64,000 nucleotides of DNA from Schistosoma mansoni (Eukaryota; Platyhelminthes; Trematoda; Strigeidida; Schistosomatidae). The DNA is taken from NCBI RefSeq assembly GCF_000237925.1, contig NC_031497.1:3341295-3405294 (forward strand), given 5' to 3'. The translations under genes and the position numbers were made by a program. How positions within the stretch are numbered: the stretch's first letter is position 1; every line of letters starts with the position of its first letter. Under the pieces are notes generated by a model. That model was not told the DNA's origin and searched no databases. It was given only the letters and a program-made list of their open reading frames with translations. Of the stretch, positions 11,821 through 24,675 are shown in pieces.

Positions 11821-13116
11821 CACGGGATATAACGCATTCTTGATGAAGCATAATCCTTAATAGGCTTTGAAAATGATTAAGATCAAAGAGTAAATTGTTC
11901 TATCTAAGTATCTTAAATTATTGACAAAACTATGATAGATAGATACATAGATAGTTAGTTACTTAGCTCCACTTAAGTCCATACATCAAACCCGATTGTT
12001 AAAAATATTCATAATCTAAGTTGGAGTTTATCAACATTTTATACGTAGTATTTCGGTAACGTTACGTACAATAGTAGACTATATACTATAACTACCTTCA
12101 AAATGAACTAAATTTCGCAAACCATTCAATCAAATAATAAAGTATTCTTTGTTGAAGAATTATATTTCATATCTAATTGATATGGAGGCCGAAGATTATT
12201 CTTGATGTTGAGGCGTTTATTCATTTGGCAAGTAAATGACCTGTAAAACTTATAACCTATGTTCACTAATTCTTTTTAATGACTTAAATATTATAATTAA
12301 TTTTGTGTTTAATAATACTCAGATATATGTGTTACATTACAGGAAAATGATGGGTCTTTGCTGACCAGTAATCCATTTTTTCGGCAATATGTGGAAGATT
12401 TCTAGTTAAGGAAGATGATTTTAATAAAATCCTGTTCTCTGATCTGGATAGTTTACTCATAAAGCTTTCATTGTTTTCCTAGACAACACCATTAGCATAA
12501 ACATACAAGCTATAAGAATCTCTCGTAGTTTACTTATACCACAAGCTTTTAATGATAATGTCGACTAAAGAGATGGTAAAATTTTCACTATTAAATCCTC
12601 CTACTCAGAGAACGTAATTTCACTTAAATATCCTATTTTTGTGATATCTATTAATTCACGGACTTTGTGTCATCAATATAATTCTTAGTGAATCACTCAG
12701 TTATAATTCGTATCCGTTCAGAGAAGTGAATATTCAAATACATAATATTATTTACTATAACACTACTGAATAATATCACTATAATATTATATTAAATGTT
12801 ATCGTGATATACAAACTCCTTATAGTATTTAGTTACATATTAAAGACATTTCCCCTCTCTAGCCTTCGTCAAAAATCCAGAAAGTTTAAAATGATAAGAA
12901 TAGTTCTCATTATTATCATCCAGTTTAAAATAAGTAAATAGTGTAAATGAACTCTTCAATGGTGTTAATTTTCTCATATTAGTTGGTTTAAGAGCTCACT
13001 CTTCACTATTGCGTTAATTAGTATCATTAGTGAAAAATCCAAAAATAAATGGTCGAGCTTTTCAGGAAATAAAGTTTTCCAGTTTCTAAATGTCATTTCA
13101 ACAATATCATAATTAT
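11821..13116. other. Intergenic DNA, nothing recognised
   Basis: About 1.3 kb, very AT-rich, with no supported feature. Confidence 0.5.
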
Positions 13117-13356
13117 TCCTTACTTACTTACTTACGCCTGTTACTCCCAATGGAGCATAGGCCGCCGACCAGTATTCTCCAACCCACTCTGTCCTGGGCC
13201 TTTCTTTATAGTTCTATCCAGTTTTTGTTCATTCTTCTCATGTCTGTATCAATTTCTCGGCGTAATGTGTTCTTTGGTCTTCCTCTTCTCCTTTGGCCTT
13301 CAGAATTCCATATGTCTTGTGACGCAGTTGGGTGATTTCGTCAATGTATGTCCTAT
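13117..13356 (-). mobile_element. RTE-type LINE 3' end
   Basis: The minus strand encodes the family C-terminus (arginine-rich RRGRPK-like region, LRREIDTDM, then a W and GGLCS) and ends in a (TAAG)n tail, visible on the plus strand as TTACTTACTTACTTAC. It is 5'-truncated, as is usual for LINE retrotransposition. It matches 17209-17494 on the opposite strand. Confidence 0.75.
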
Positions 13357-14963
13357 CATAATTATTCCTTACCGCATACAAAATATTGTCATTTATACTT
13401 ATACAAGTGAGTACACTTTTATGTTCAGCCAAAAAAGTGTTTTGTGGTATATAATTATTATTAAAAGGTTATATGCAATAGACGAAATTCCCTGGATTTA
13501 GATTTACTGTTAATTTAAAATCTCTTAAAACTTGAACCTCTCAATTAGGATTTGAATCAGTGTTAGCCAGTGTCATTGCTAAAAATTATATCACAAAGTT
13601 ATCCAAGAATAGATTGATCAACAGTAAGACCGAACCATACTCACATCTAACATTAAACATGATTTACCATAATATCACCTAGACTGATAACCACATTACA
13701 ATATACTCTTTAGAACTTAACTAACACTATAGATTAAGCAACTCTGACATTAGTCAACAATTAGTAACCGATTAATGTACACTATTGCTGTGAAGTATCA
13801 ATTTAAATGATTCGACATGCATTTATTCGGTTGCCAATTCTTTATTTTTCTCCGTACAAACAAGTATTCAATATTACCCTATATTAAAATCACCACTTAA
13901 TAACTGATTTAACAAAGTGTTGTCCATTGACATCATAATAATGGTAAATATTTTACAATTTAAAAACAACAACAAAAAATGAATTATCTAGATTATCGTA
14001 TTTATTCTGTATATTTTCATATTATGTTCCATCCTTTATATTTTATATATCTGAATGATTATATTCAGTATTCCTATAGTCGTTATCGTTTACAGTTTGT
14101 TTATCAGTGTGAAATAGCGTGGATGATGATGATAGTGAACGATAAGAATTCGAACTTACTACTTCATTGTCAAACTGTCCTATTTGCATCACAATAAACC
14201 AAAGAGATTGTCTTTTTTTCTTTTCTAAACAAAACAAACAAAATCTTATTGTATAAATAAAATGAAAACTGAACGAATAAAAGACAATCAAAGAAGGGAA
14301 AGGAAATCACAATTATGAATAATAAGAAAAATGGTTATAATAATAATGTACAGAGAAGTATATAAGTAGGAAAGAACAAGAAATCTCAGAATCATTCATC
14401 CATTTCTCTATTTTGCTTCTTACCCATTCATTTGGTGATTTTGTTGATACTTTGTTTCATTGTATAAATAAATGAGTGAATGAATGAATATGCAAATAAA
14501 ATCTATGCCTTATAAAATATTCATTTAAATATATAATAAATTACATTGTTTACTTCTCCCTCCCTTTCCTTATTCCTCCCCCTCCCCCTCCCCCTTTAAG
14601 AAAAAAAATCATTTCTAACAGTTATTATTTGTTTTCTACAAATGATTATGATTACGTTTCATTTATGGTAAATATATATTTCTTCTATTCATTCTTCTTT
14701 ATTTTTTATCTCTATCCTTATCATGATTAAATTTTAGAATGAAAAAAAGAAGAAAAAAAAAAGAAATCTCGATTATTCTAACACCTAAAAACTTTATCAC
14801 TTTTGTCTACAATAACATCTACATATAAATAATGTTTATATAATAATGGAATGTAATGGCTACTTTTCAAGTTTTGTCATTTTACTTAAAAGATAAAATT
14901 TTCATGATTATTTGAAAATGAAAATATTAAATAAGAATAAAAGTATGAAATATAAACACAATA
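13357..14963. other. AT-rich intergenic DNA with pyrimidine tract
   Basis: No gene. It contains purine/pyrimidine-biased low-complexity stretches (14560-14600 and 14735-14770). Confidence 0.5.
14571..14597 (-). other. Candidate G-quadruplex tract
   Basis: The minus strand has three runs of five G separated by single A, plus further GG pairs nearby. Such tracts can fold into G-quadruplexes. No gene lies near enough to suggest a role. Confidence 0.45.
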
Positions 14964-15084
14964 TCAGAAGGGGAGTTTTGTGGAGATTTTAGTAATTTTA
15001 TATAGTTGAGATCATGAGTCAATTGAAGCTAGACTACCATGGAAAACCTGGAAGCACTGCTTGACGACCGTTTCGTCCTATTCA
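14964..15084 (-). repeat. Hammerhead repeat, minus 3' end with terminal CAGAAGG
   Basis: Starts with the family terminus CAGAAGGGGAGTTTTGTGG, then TGAGTCAATTGAAGCTAGAC and stem I, and stops inside stem II of the ribozyme. Between the cleavage triplet GTC and stem I it carries the extra AAG seen in some other copies. Confidence 0.75.
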
Positions 15085-15271
15085 GAATACAAAAAAATAA
15101 ACAGAACAACTAGAATGGAACGATGGATGAATTAACAAGGAATAAGCAAGAAATGGAAATCATTCATTGGAAATTCAAAATAGAATTTTAAAATGAATTA
15201 ACTGAAAAAAGTCATACATACATTTTAACTTACTTTTATGAATAAATAGCTTTTTACAAATATTAAAATAT
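15085..15271. other. Spacer between two hammerhead repeats
   Basis: 187 bp of AT-rich sequence with no recognised feature. Confidence 0.5.
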
Positions 15272-15454
15272 TATAGTTGAAATCACGAGTCAATTGAAGC
15301 TAGACTACCATAGAAAACCTGGAAGTACTGGACGGCTGTTTAGTCCTATTGTGGGACTCCTCGGCAGTACGTATCCACGATTCCGCCTCATGAGATTAGA
15401 ATCCAGGACCCATCAGTCTCGTGCATGAGTGCTTAACCTCTAGACCACTGAGCC
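15272..15454 (-). repeat. Hammerhead repeat, minus arm of inverted pair
   Basis: Minus-strand tRNA-like region, B-box remnant and a decayed ribozyme (CCGAGGA core; ACTAAAC in place of ACGAAAC). It abuts the plus-strand copy at 15455. Confidence 0.75.
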
Positions 15455-15862
15455 TTCTGATAATAATCATACGCTCACTAGTGACTGACTTCAACAGGTA
15501 TTTTCCGAAGTTCTAGTGAGAAGCAGTGACCAGTGGAGTTCAACCGGGTTCGTTGTGAAATAGTAACTCACTGAAGACAATGATGGATGTGTCTCTCGAT
15601 TTCGTGGATTGATTGAAATTAGACATTAACATCGTTGGATGACGGGCTCAGGGGTCTAGAGGTTAAGCACTCACGCGCGAAACTGAGAGGTCTTGGGTTC
15701 GAATCTCACGAGGCATGATCATGGATGAGCACTTCTGGGGAGTCCCACAATGAGGCGAAGCGGCTGTCCAGTGCTTCCAGGTTTTCCATGGTAGTCTAGC
15801 TTCAATCGACTCATGAATTCAACTACAAAATTACTAAAATCACCACAAAATCCCCTTGTGAT
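15455..15862 (+). repeat. Hammerhead repeat, near full-length plus copy
   Basis: The longest copy, about 408 bp. It has the leader CTTCTGATAATAATCATACG, the GACCAGTGGAGTTCAACC block, an A box (GGTTAAGCACTCACG) and a B box (GGGTTCGAATCTC), then a decayed hammerhead (TTCTGGGGAGTCC, GAAGC). The 3' end runs CACCACAAAATCCCCTTGTG. It defines the unit length of the family in this window. Confidence 0.8.
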
Positions 15863-16084
15863 TAAAACATTAAATAATTGATGGTTAATTTAACAGTACA
15901 CTAAAGATTTTCATACTTTAGAACTTCTTCATAGCTATTTATGTTTATTCTCTACCAATTAAATCCATGATACACCTTGTGAACTTAAAACTTCCCAATA
16001 AGCTGGATGTATTTAGATAATTATGCATATTGTTACAAAAAGCGAACTAAATTACTAAAACACATAGAAGTAAAATTCAATCTA
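15863..16084. other. Intergenic spacer
   Basis: Nothing recognised. Confidence 0.5.
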
Positions 16085-16860
16085 AAGCCTCATCGTGGCA
16101 CTGTTGGGTAGTGAGGGCAATCTTGCTGGTTATAACTTGGGCGGTCGGTGGAGATCGGACTGATCCACCAATTTGATGTAAACCAGATTAACTGGGTTTC
16201 GATTTCGGGGCACATTGAAATATTGCTAGCCACCCAATGTCTATGCTTATGTATATGAATTACATGAGTTTAGGCTTGTGTGGTTTATGTATGTAAATAT
16301 ATACAACGGGTACGTTTGTGGGTTCGCACAACGAACGCAAACTGAAGAATATTTGCCTTATGTCTAATAAAATAAGCTACCTAATCCTTCGGGTCGAAGA
16401 CATAATAAAAAGAAATATGGTAGCAAACACTATGGAGAGGTGACCACCAAACCTCCCTAAAAGAGTGCTTATGCTTATGTGTATGTCATGAGGTACAGAA
16501 GCAAAAGTCTATGTACCAGTGATATACATGTAGTGCGCAAGTGACAGTCAGTTGTAACAAATGCGTTCGAACGGAGCGGTGACCATCCACCCTTCCAAGT
16601 GGGTGAACGTACCCAAAAGTATGCTATGGGATGCATCGGTGAAAGCTTATGCGTTACCGGTGTGCATGTAGGTTAAACTCGTCTCTGGTGAGACGCCTGC
16701 GCGCTAAGACCTGGAGGTAACGATCTACCCACAAAATCACATCCACGTGGTGAGTTTGTGACTCTTACGAAACGGAAATTATTTTCAGAAAAACCAGTCG
16801 TCTTAACCGGATAAGGTTTGACCAACCTTAACATGACTGAAACACCGTGCTAATAAATAT
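16085..16860. repeat. GC-richer island, probable unclassified repeat
   Basis: About 775 bp clearly richer in G and C than the flanks and without a long open frame on either strand. It contains the near-repeated phrase TATGCTTATGTGTATG (16243 and 16468 areas) and ends AT-rich at CTAATAAATA. I see no RT, tRNA-like or hammerhead signature. It could be the untranslated part of a transposon or a non-coding RNA gene. Confidence 0.35.
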
Positions 16861-17208
16861 AAGAAATTGACCTGAATGTGAGATGATCTTCAAATAACCA
16901 TTTTGAAGCAAAAGAATATTTTTTGAATAACAATAACTGATTAGTTTTATTAGAAAGTATCGAAAAATATCGGGGAAAAAATTAAAAAATGATTAAATGA
17001 TAAAAATCTTATTTAAGCAAATACTAAGATCTAACTAATTCATTTATTGGAGATAGCAATTATAGGAAATCTAGACTTAAAGCCGTAAATTTTATGTTTC
17101 AATGTCATCACAGAACATTGTTTAAATTAAATATCTGGGAGAAGCATGTATATGTAAACAGAAGAGAAATGAGTATGGTTAAAAATTATTTAAAATATTT
17201 TCATAATC
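16861..17208. other. AT-rich intergenic DNA
   Basis: Nothing recognised. Confidence 0.5.
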
Positions 17209-17494
17209 ACACATACTGTACGGAGCTGAAACATGGAGAACTACTACAACCATCATCAAAAAGATACAAGTATTTATAAACAATTGTCTACGCAAGATAC
17301 TCAATATCCGTTGGTCGGATACCATCAGCAACAGCCTATTGTGGTAGAGAACAAAGCAGCTTCCAGTTGAGGAGGCATGAAGGAGGAGGATGAATAGCAA
17401 CTGGAAAGGATTGCCCCAATAAGAGCTGGATGGGGAACGCTGGTGGGCAGTCTATGCTCCTCCACGAGGGGTAACAGGCATAAGTAAGTAAGTA
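17209..17494 (+). mobile_element. RTE-type LINE 3' end
   Basis: The plus strand encodes the C-terminus after the RT domain, with GAETW-like, LRKILNIRWSDTISN and LLW segments, then the terminal tail that matches 1457-1561, and a (TAAG)n tail at 17478-17494. It is 5'-truncated and the frame is interrupted. A hallmark of RTE elements is exactly this kind of short tandem tail. Confidence 0.75.
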
Positions 17495-18239
17495 CATTAG
17501 AAACCAATAGTATTGTTTGAACGAAATGTGGAATTCAACTGAGAAATACTTCCTTCATGAATACATTACTACTGCATATAATCATTGTGATATATTTAAT
17601 AATTTTCTTATGAACTCAAAGTCTACTCAAGAAGACAAAGTCTTTTCACTAATTTGCCCATTCTATATAATATTTTTAAGAATATCTGTTTACAAATGAA
17701 CTGTGAAGAATATGTATCTCTGTAATTGTAATATCTAAAATAAGGAAAGCTTCATGTTCTGTTACAAAATATTGTTTCAACAATGATCTTTAGAATTTGG
17801 AATGTCTACGATATCTTTTTCATTTGGAATTTTAAATCAAAACATGACAGCCAGTGAATAGTAACCGCTGAGGATCCACTGAAAAGCAGAAATTAATGAA
17901 CAGTTGTTTTGTTTCTATTTTTTGAGACCTCAAAATTGCATATCTATAATCCCATAGCCGTAAGAACACCGGATCTTCTGATTTAATTAGAAACACGTTG
18001 CCTCTTAGTTGGAGAATCCAGTTATTCATATTTTCAACCTACTTCACTTTGTCATAAAAAGCAATAATGATAATGACAATCGTTAAACTAAGAAGTACCT
18101 TTTTGTAAATTATTAAATTATCTGGTTACTGGAGAAACAGTGCTAAATATGACCATACTTTCTACAATTAATATTTTGATTGAAAGTGACACTGATCGCT
18201 AATATATATTCGATCAACTAGCAATATCTCAGTCCTACA
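17495..18239. other. Intergenic DNA, nothing recognised
   Basis: No gene or repeat supported. Confidence 0.5.
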
Positions 18240-18420
18240 GGAGGTCAGTCTAGGCCTAGGTAGCTCAGATTGTGAAACTGGGTAACGCGGTTACGAATCA
18301 GCCATGAAGAAATAGTTCCCTCAAGATTATAAGTTCCCGATTCTGACTAGTCCCAAATAGAATGAAATCTAGGTTTGTGGTTTTCTGTCAACTACCTCTA
18401 ACCATTCAACACATCCTCAC
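18240..18420 (+). repeat. Old tRNA-promoter/hammerhead-like relic
   Basis: Has an A-box-like TAGGTAGCTCAGATTGTG with GGTAACGCG, then a segment CTGACTAGTCCCAAATAGAA, TGAAATCTAGG that mirrors CUGANGA/GUCC-loop-GGAC/GAAA with several changes. The downstream phrase (GTTTGTGGTTTTCTGTC) recurs at 32727-32835. It is probably a third, older subfamily. Confidence 0.45.
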
Positions 18421-18754
18421 CAGATCAATACTTCACCCTAAAATGACACCGTACGGTGAAATCACAAAATTATAAGCGGTTGTTTACTTTTCTTCTTACA
18501 ACATTAATAACCTTCCACATAGTGATCAAATAGATCAATAGTTTGAAATTGATTTCACGATTCTAAGACTATGGAATAAAATTGTAGAAAAAGTGGCTTG
18601 TCACTGCTGAAAAACACTAAAACAATGAAATATTTGTCTGATACTTTTTGTTTTTCCTAAACTACCCTTTGAATCAATTCAGACTTTCAAATATCAGCAG
18701 CACTCAATTCATTTGAATTACAATATAACCATTAATAATATGAAACTATAAATT

Positions 18755-18865
18755 CAATAAGTATTGTTTGTTTGAATCTTCCCATTGATGCTTGGGACTG
18801 CAACTGGTCAGTGGCTGTCAGGATTTCACTGCTAGCCACTATCCATCTTTGCTTACAATATAAAA
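18755..18865 (+). repeat. Sm-alpha fragment
   Basis: Has TATTGTTTGTTTGAATCTTC, then CTTGGGACTGCAACTGGTCA, fused to the 3' stem I and tail of Sm-alpha (CACTGCTAGCCACTATCCAT). The tRNA and ribozyme cores are absent, which looks like an internal deletion. Confidence 0.6.
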
Positions 18866-21559
18866 CTACATTTTAATTAACAGAAAGGTTTGTTTCAATG
18901 TATTGTTCAAGTTTTCGGTAGTTTAAAGACTCATTTTAGTAAGAAAATACTTCGGTTGGAAAACTGTTACAATTCTTTCTCCTTTAGAGGATGTACGCCG
19001 CTAGACGGTCCCAAAATAAAACATAACATCTATTCAACGTTCTCTAAGGTTCAATGATTCTCCAGTCGATGTTAATTAAGGAAAATTAGTATATTATGTT
19101 CTTCAGGTTATAATCAATCTACGCCAATTGTCAATAAAAGTCAGTTAAGGATAGACAATTTCTAAAATAATCAGTAACAGATTTCGCTTCATCTATTCAT
19201 TTTATTGGTTAACTATTCATACAATAGAATAGAATGAAAATTATATTAAAACTGATAATCGTTTTTCAAAATAAATTGATAACAATCACCCCTTTTAATA
19301 CTACTATTGGTTCACATGTATTTGGTTTTTCTAACAAAGTAGGTCTGACTACTCCTATCTATCATCTTAATATCTACCTATCTATCTACCCATCTTTCTA
19401 TCTAACAATCTATGTCTGCCTGTTCAACCTAATCCATCTTCCTGCTAATTTTGTCACTTAGTAAACAACGCAAGACAGAGGATACATGTAACCTGGTTCA
19501 TCTAATCTTCCATCTTCTATCGTCTGTCTGCCAATCTCTTTTATTCTCTCTCATCTAAGTCTTTTTTCGCAAATACTCCCTGTTATTTGGATAATTTCTA
19601 ATGGTTATCTTAGCATTTATCATTCTGCCTGGTTAGATAGATAGGTAGATAGATTAATTAAAAAATTCCCTAAAAAAGCTAGTATTGATGTTAAAATATA
19701 TCAAAAAACTAAATATACTTACCACTCACTTCTAGAGATGAAAACAAGTGTGGGAGAGAAAATGTAAATGGTTTGTGTAACCCCGTGGCAGCTCAACTGA
19801 TAAATATAATACAGATATGAGAAAGATTGAAATAATCACGTTATATATATTCTTTCTTAACTTACACAAAGATCTATTAAAATAGTTCATCCACAATACA
19901 TCTTTTTAAATAGAAAAAGCATGTCCAAAGTACTTAATACATAAATCATTAAAATTACCATTGTACTGATGAGTTCGTCACTTATTAATGATTGTACTAG
20001 CAGTATTAATAAATTATTATATGACCATTCTTTAGGGACTTATACACTCCATTCTATTGATGATGGAATGATAAGTAAGTTTTTATCTACAGCTTCATTT
20101 TAAAGCGATCAATATTATAATTGCATATATAATTGCATATATATATATATATATATATATATACTTTATTGTTCATATTACACATTCGAAAGTGATCAAA
20201 AGTTAAGTTTCGTATTTTTTCAGTTTACCATTGGAATTCATTAATTCCGATTTATTTCGATCATATTAAAAAATATGCTTGAGATATATTCTTCTTCTAC
20301 AAAGTCACTGTGATGAATTGATTATCTTGAATAACTATTACTCAGTGACATTATATCATGGCATTATCGGTCACTAATATAATATCAATAGGATTCATGA
20401 TTTCACTTACTATATGTTTCATCATTAGGACTATTATAGTATAGACTTCAGTCCGTCAATCATAGGTAAAGCAGGACCTGGTTTAAATAAGTATGTGTCT
20501 CATTTACTGCACATGAAATCAACACAGTACGAATAATAATAATAATAAACGAAATAATAATCCGAAAGAAAGAAATGATAGCATCAACTTCAATGAGAAG
20601 CTAAAATAGAAATTCTTACTCAAAAGATATGGATAAAGTCTACGAATGATGAATATGAAATAACATTAAGTTCAAAATATAGGGTACAATAAAAAGTGGA
20701 TTCAATTTCACCACTACAATCATACGTTTAGACTATTACACAGGCTCCAACTAGGAAACCTGTATCTCCTCACAAAACCTTGACAGACACCCAGTAATTG
20801 AAAGCTATGAACGTAGTTCATCTTCTAGCAACTATTAATAACCCCTAAAGAATTCATCTAAGTATTTATATGATAATTTAGAGATTATAAATTCTATATG
20901 ATATTACTATGATCAAGGAAACAACTATTTGGATATTTTCAAGACGTGAGTTATCCTCTATGCGGCTGAATATTCTGGATCATTCGGCCTTTGAATTTCA
21001 CTTAGAAAAAGCCAACCTTTCGGTACTAAACATATTTAAAGGTTAAGTTGATGACAGTGAATATCTAGACTAAGTTACATTTATTTCTCCAGGTCGAATT
21101 AGGTAATTTACTTTAATACCTAGCCAAATGACACATTCAAATTCTCGATTATTTTCTACTTTGTAAACTCGAAATATCAAAAACAACATTCTAGTATTTT
21201 TAAACCATTCAACTATATTCTCTTCAACATTACTATAACTTAAAGTTATTAACTATTTTTGCTTTTATCGTTTTAATTACAATATATTTATTATATTTCT
21301 GGAAACAAATTCGACCATTGCTTTTGTCTATTGTCACTAAAGCAGGTAGAGATAACTTTTTTATTATTGCTAAAGTAATTATTGATAACCTTGATAGTTA
21401 AATCCCGTTTATAGTTTCACTACCAAGCTCGTGTAAACTTAAAAATCAAAGTCATTAAGAATGACAGTCTATCTGATGCCTTTCACAGAATATCAGTTTT
21501 CATTATGAGGTGTTATTACTCATTTATATGAATAGCCTTTAATTTTTAGAGAAGAGTTT
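18866..21559. other. AT-rich intergenic DNA with microsatellites
   Basis: No gene. It has degenerate CTAT/ATCT stretches around 19350-19420 and 19630-19660, a TA run at 20136-20162, and an AAT run near 20537-20550. Confidence 0.5.
20136..20162. repeat. (TA)n microsatellite
   Basis: An uninterrupted TA run. Confidence 0.9.
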
Positions 21560-21705
21560 AGTTAGTTCCCTCCAGTTATGAGTTTTGTAGTGTAGTTCTT
21601 TTTTATGAAGTAGGACTGACAACTCTAAGTTCAACCCTCCTCCTTTTACAGACCTCAGGATCAGTAGTAGCTCTAGAAGGGTTCCGGATGGCCTTTAGTC
21701 AAGAA
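21560..21705 (-). mobile_element. RTE-like 5' leader fragment
   Basis: Diverged match to the upstream part of 1457-1740 (CAACCCTCCTCCTTTTACAG and GTAGCTCTAGAAG on the plus strand). No RT sequence is attached. Confidence 0.4.
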
Positions 21706-21901
21706 ACATGCAGAATCATTCGAGTAATTACCTATACTGTTGTTATATTTTCTGAAATCCTATTGATTAAAATAAATAAAATCATACAAATGTTTATGAC
21801 TAATTTTTAAAAAATTGAAAAGTAAGGGTAATTATTAGTCACTTTTCATATACATAGTTCATTTTATTATCTTGGAAGAAGCAGAAACAATGATTTGAGT
21901 A

Positions 21902-22607
21902 GAATTGGTGAGACGTGATTATTTATTATCACTATGGAATGACGATTGGAATAACGTTTTATGAAGACAGTAGAAAATGTTGTAAATATATACGGTCTAT
22001 GAAAGAAGATTGTACAATATCAAAATATGAATGAAAAGCTATAAAGCTAATAAAAAACCTTTCGAAAAGTTTTAGGTCAAAGGGATTAGAGGCTTTAACT
22101 AGTGCTACTACAAGGCATCACTTTGACACAGGAAATCAAGTTGATACATTGAAATCTTTCACTATGATTAATGGACAAACTTTAGTCTTCTTCAACTTGC
22201 TGAAGCTATAACAATTAATTGGCTCTAATTAGATTTAGGTCTTTATAAAGAAACAGTGGTAAATCTTCCCTTACTATGATAGTATTACCCTAGTTTAACT
22301 AAACCATATTTTACAACTTTTTCTTTTAATTCAATTGCATCATTTTAAAATCTTTTAAATTCAGAACTTTGTTTCTAACTGATTGATCTCAACTCACGTT
22401 ATTAATAATGACCATAAAATTATGTTCAGCTGCTTTACTATCTAATCAACTAACTTTTTGACTCGATTAACTATAGTTACCATTTTGATGTTGTACAATC
22501 TTCGCTCATACACTGTATATATTTGTAACATTTTCTTCTGTCTTCATAAAACGTCATTCCAATCGTCGTCCCATCGTGATGATAAATAATCACGTCTCAC
22601 CAATTCG
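21902..22607. mobile_element. Element with about 130-bp terminal inverted repeats
   Basis: The left arm (21902-22030) and the right arm (22480-22607, read in reverse) both begin GAATTGGTGAGACGTGATTA and agree over roughly 125 bp with few differences. The inner 450 bp has no long frame. This is the architecture of a non-autonomous DNA transposon or a foldback element. No target duplication is obvious at the outer ends, so an inverted insertion of two repeats is an alternative. Confidence 0.65.
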
Positions 22608-23210
22608 GTTTATATATTTATGTTAAATTTATTGATAATTTTGATTTCAAAATATCATAGGATTCAAGTGGCTGATCACAACCTAAATAAATTTAAGTAA
22701 TTCATATTATTCCACGCTATTCTTCATATACTGTGCACTTGATTGTTCATTAGAAGCAAAAACTTTTAGTTATCTCTAAACTATATTTTCTAGATGTAAT
22801 TGGATCAGCCATGTCTAATGGAGCCGACTATCTTTTCATTGGTTATTTAATCTTTCTAGATTTGATGGGTGTTATTATATGACCTACAAATTTAATAGAT
22901 CAAATTGTTGTGAAAAAGTAGAGGGTGTTGAGTTCGAAATTTCACATCAAAGAGTGACATTGGTTATAGCTTATGATATGACGCCTTGATAGGAAAAAAA
23001 CAGCTACGTAGGACTGGCATCTATCCGTTCATTACGACTCTCTGATTGGGATCCCACAAATGGTGTAACTCAGTGGCTTGATGTGTTATCAGACACGGTT
23101 CATAATAGAAACAAATGGCTATCCTACTGTAGTGTTTATTTAGGTTACTGCAAAAGAAAGTACTCTTTTAATTGAAATAATTCCATGTTGATTATCTTAT
23201 TAAATTAACT
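22608..23210. other. Intergenic DNA, possible old SINE relic
   Basis: About 22920-23110 has scattered tRNA-SINE-like phrases (GGGATCCCACAAATGG, AACTCAGTGGCTTG) but too diverged to assign. Confidence 0.3.
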
Positions 23211-23309
23211 GCGCACTGCTGAGTAGTCTCGTATTAGGACAAAATGGTCGTCCAGTGCTTCTAGGTTTCCAGTGACGATCTAGCTTAGATCGACTCATGA
23301 ATTCAACTG
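23211..23309 (+). repeat. Hammerhead repeat, 3' relic
   Basis: Plus-strand 3' half starting at GCGCACTGCTGAGTAG, with decayed core (GGACAAAATGG) and the family 3' end (GACTCATGAATTCAACTG). Confidence 0.65.
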
Positions 23310-23429
23310 TTATTAACTAAACTGCGTGTTTTATCATAACTTGTTCTCGTTCAGTTATTGTTTTTTTTCTATCTCATTTCTTTTCCTTCAATTGTTTCTT
23401 CACGATAATAACATTATATATTTTTTAAA

Positions 23430-23985
23430 AATTTATTTCAACACATAAATATTGGTACAAAGTGGTACCAGATATATATGTACCATACAACTCTCATTTG
23501 ATTTATGTGAGGGCTATGATACTGCCCAAGTGCTCAAACTAAAGCAGGTGGTTTATTTAGGGGGCCACATTCGTAGCCTTCGACCTAAAGATCTGATCCA
23601 CAAGGCAGTGGAACATCGTGAGGGGATGCAGTCCCATGGTAGCCGGTGACCGACGATTGATTCATACGTCATTTGTTCCCTCAGGATACTGGAGCCCATG
23701 TACACCATTGGTTTGTAATCGAGGTTTTCCAACTTCCCTAGGTGGACTCGCCTTGTCCACCAACCCCGGTAAAGCATCGGACATTCGCTTTTCGTCCTCT
23801 CAATTTCGTAAGTAACAGTAATGCCGCGAGAAGACAGTGAGTAGAACTTCTGTGGCAATGTCTGTGGCTGTATACGCGTGGCCATGTGAGAGCATTTGGA
23901 GAGGGAGAGCGGACTCTCGCCACTCTTAGCCTTACCAGGGCATTTGGGGGCTACATTATATTTAGTATGGGGCAAACCATTCTCG
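23430..23985 (-). mobile_element. Short retroposon, about 550 bp (copy A)
   Basis: The minus strand matches 44559-45092 end to end by shared blocks: CCCCCAAATGCCCTG at the 5' side; GGTGCACATGGGCTCCAG-like, CCATGGGACTGCATC and CTTGTGGATCAGA blocks in the middle; TTGTACCAATATTTATGTGT and an A/T-rich tail at the 3' end. It has no long conserved frame, so it is non-autonomous. The frame at 23553-23975 is coincidental. Parent LINE unknown. Confidence 0.7.
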
Positions 23986-24675
23986 ATATCCAGTTGTTCC
24001 GGATTTTATGTTATTTAAACAAGTAAATTGGTTAATTAATATCATTCTCAATAGCTATAATCTTATGATATAGATTGATAATGATCAAATACAATGAACT
24101 CTATATAATTACAACCTATTCAAAGAATTGAATTTCTTATTTATTCTAACAAGAATGAATCCATCTCTATTCCCATATAGACTAATATTTAACATCCATT
24201 AATTAGTAGAATAGACAACAATTCATGTATCAAACTTCATTAAAAGTCATAAAACCAACGAAAAAAAGAGCTTTCATTCCCCCCCCCAAAGAAAAAACAA
24301 AAAAGATAACCCCAGCAATAATAATAAGTAAAAAAATTAACAGTTAAATAAAGTTGATACAGATTTTTATTACAAGTCCCTAAGAGTAATTTACATCGTA
24401 TAATGAAAAAACTTTCCCTTCTTCTATAATGAATAGTATAACACATAAATAAAGAGAAATTATTAAAATGTGTGTGTGTATTTGTTTATCTTCTTTTTTA
24501 TATATTTCATAAATTATTGGTTAGATGTAAAATATTAAATAATTGTTGATAGGTAAAATAAACTCTTATGACTGAATATAAACATTAAAGTTTTACACGG
24601 AACATCTGTCACCAAAAATTATGAATAAATAAGTGGAAGAAAAATCTTGTAAAACATGGTACTTTCATTGTTGGC
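23986..24675. other. AT-rich intergenic DNA
   Basis: No gene. A C9 run near 24278 and a TG run near 24470. Confidence 0.5.

Noticed and set aside
23553-23975. 140-codon minus-strand frame
   Set aside because: It lies wholly in a short retroposon and the frame is not kept in the other two copies.
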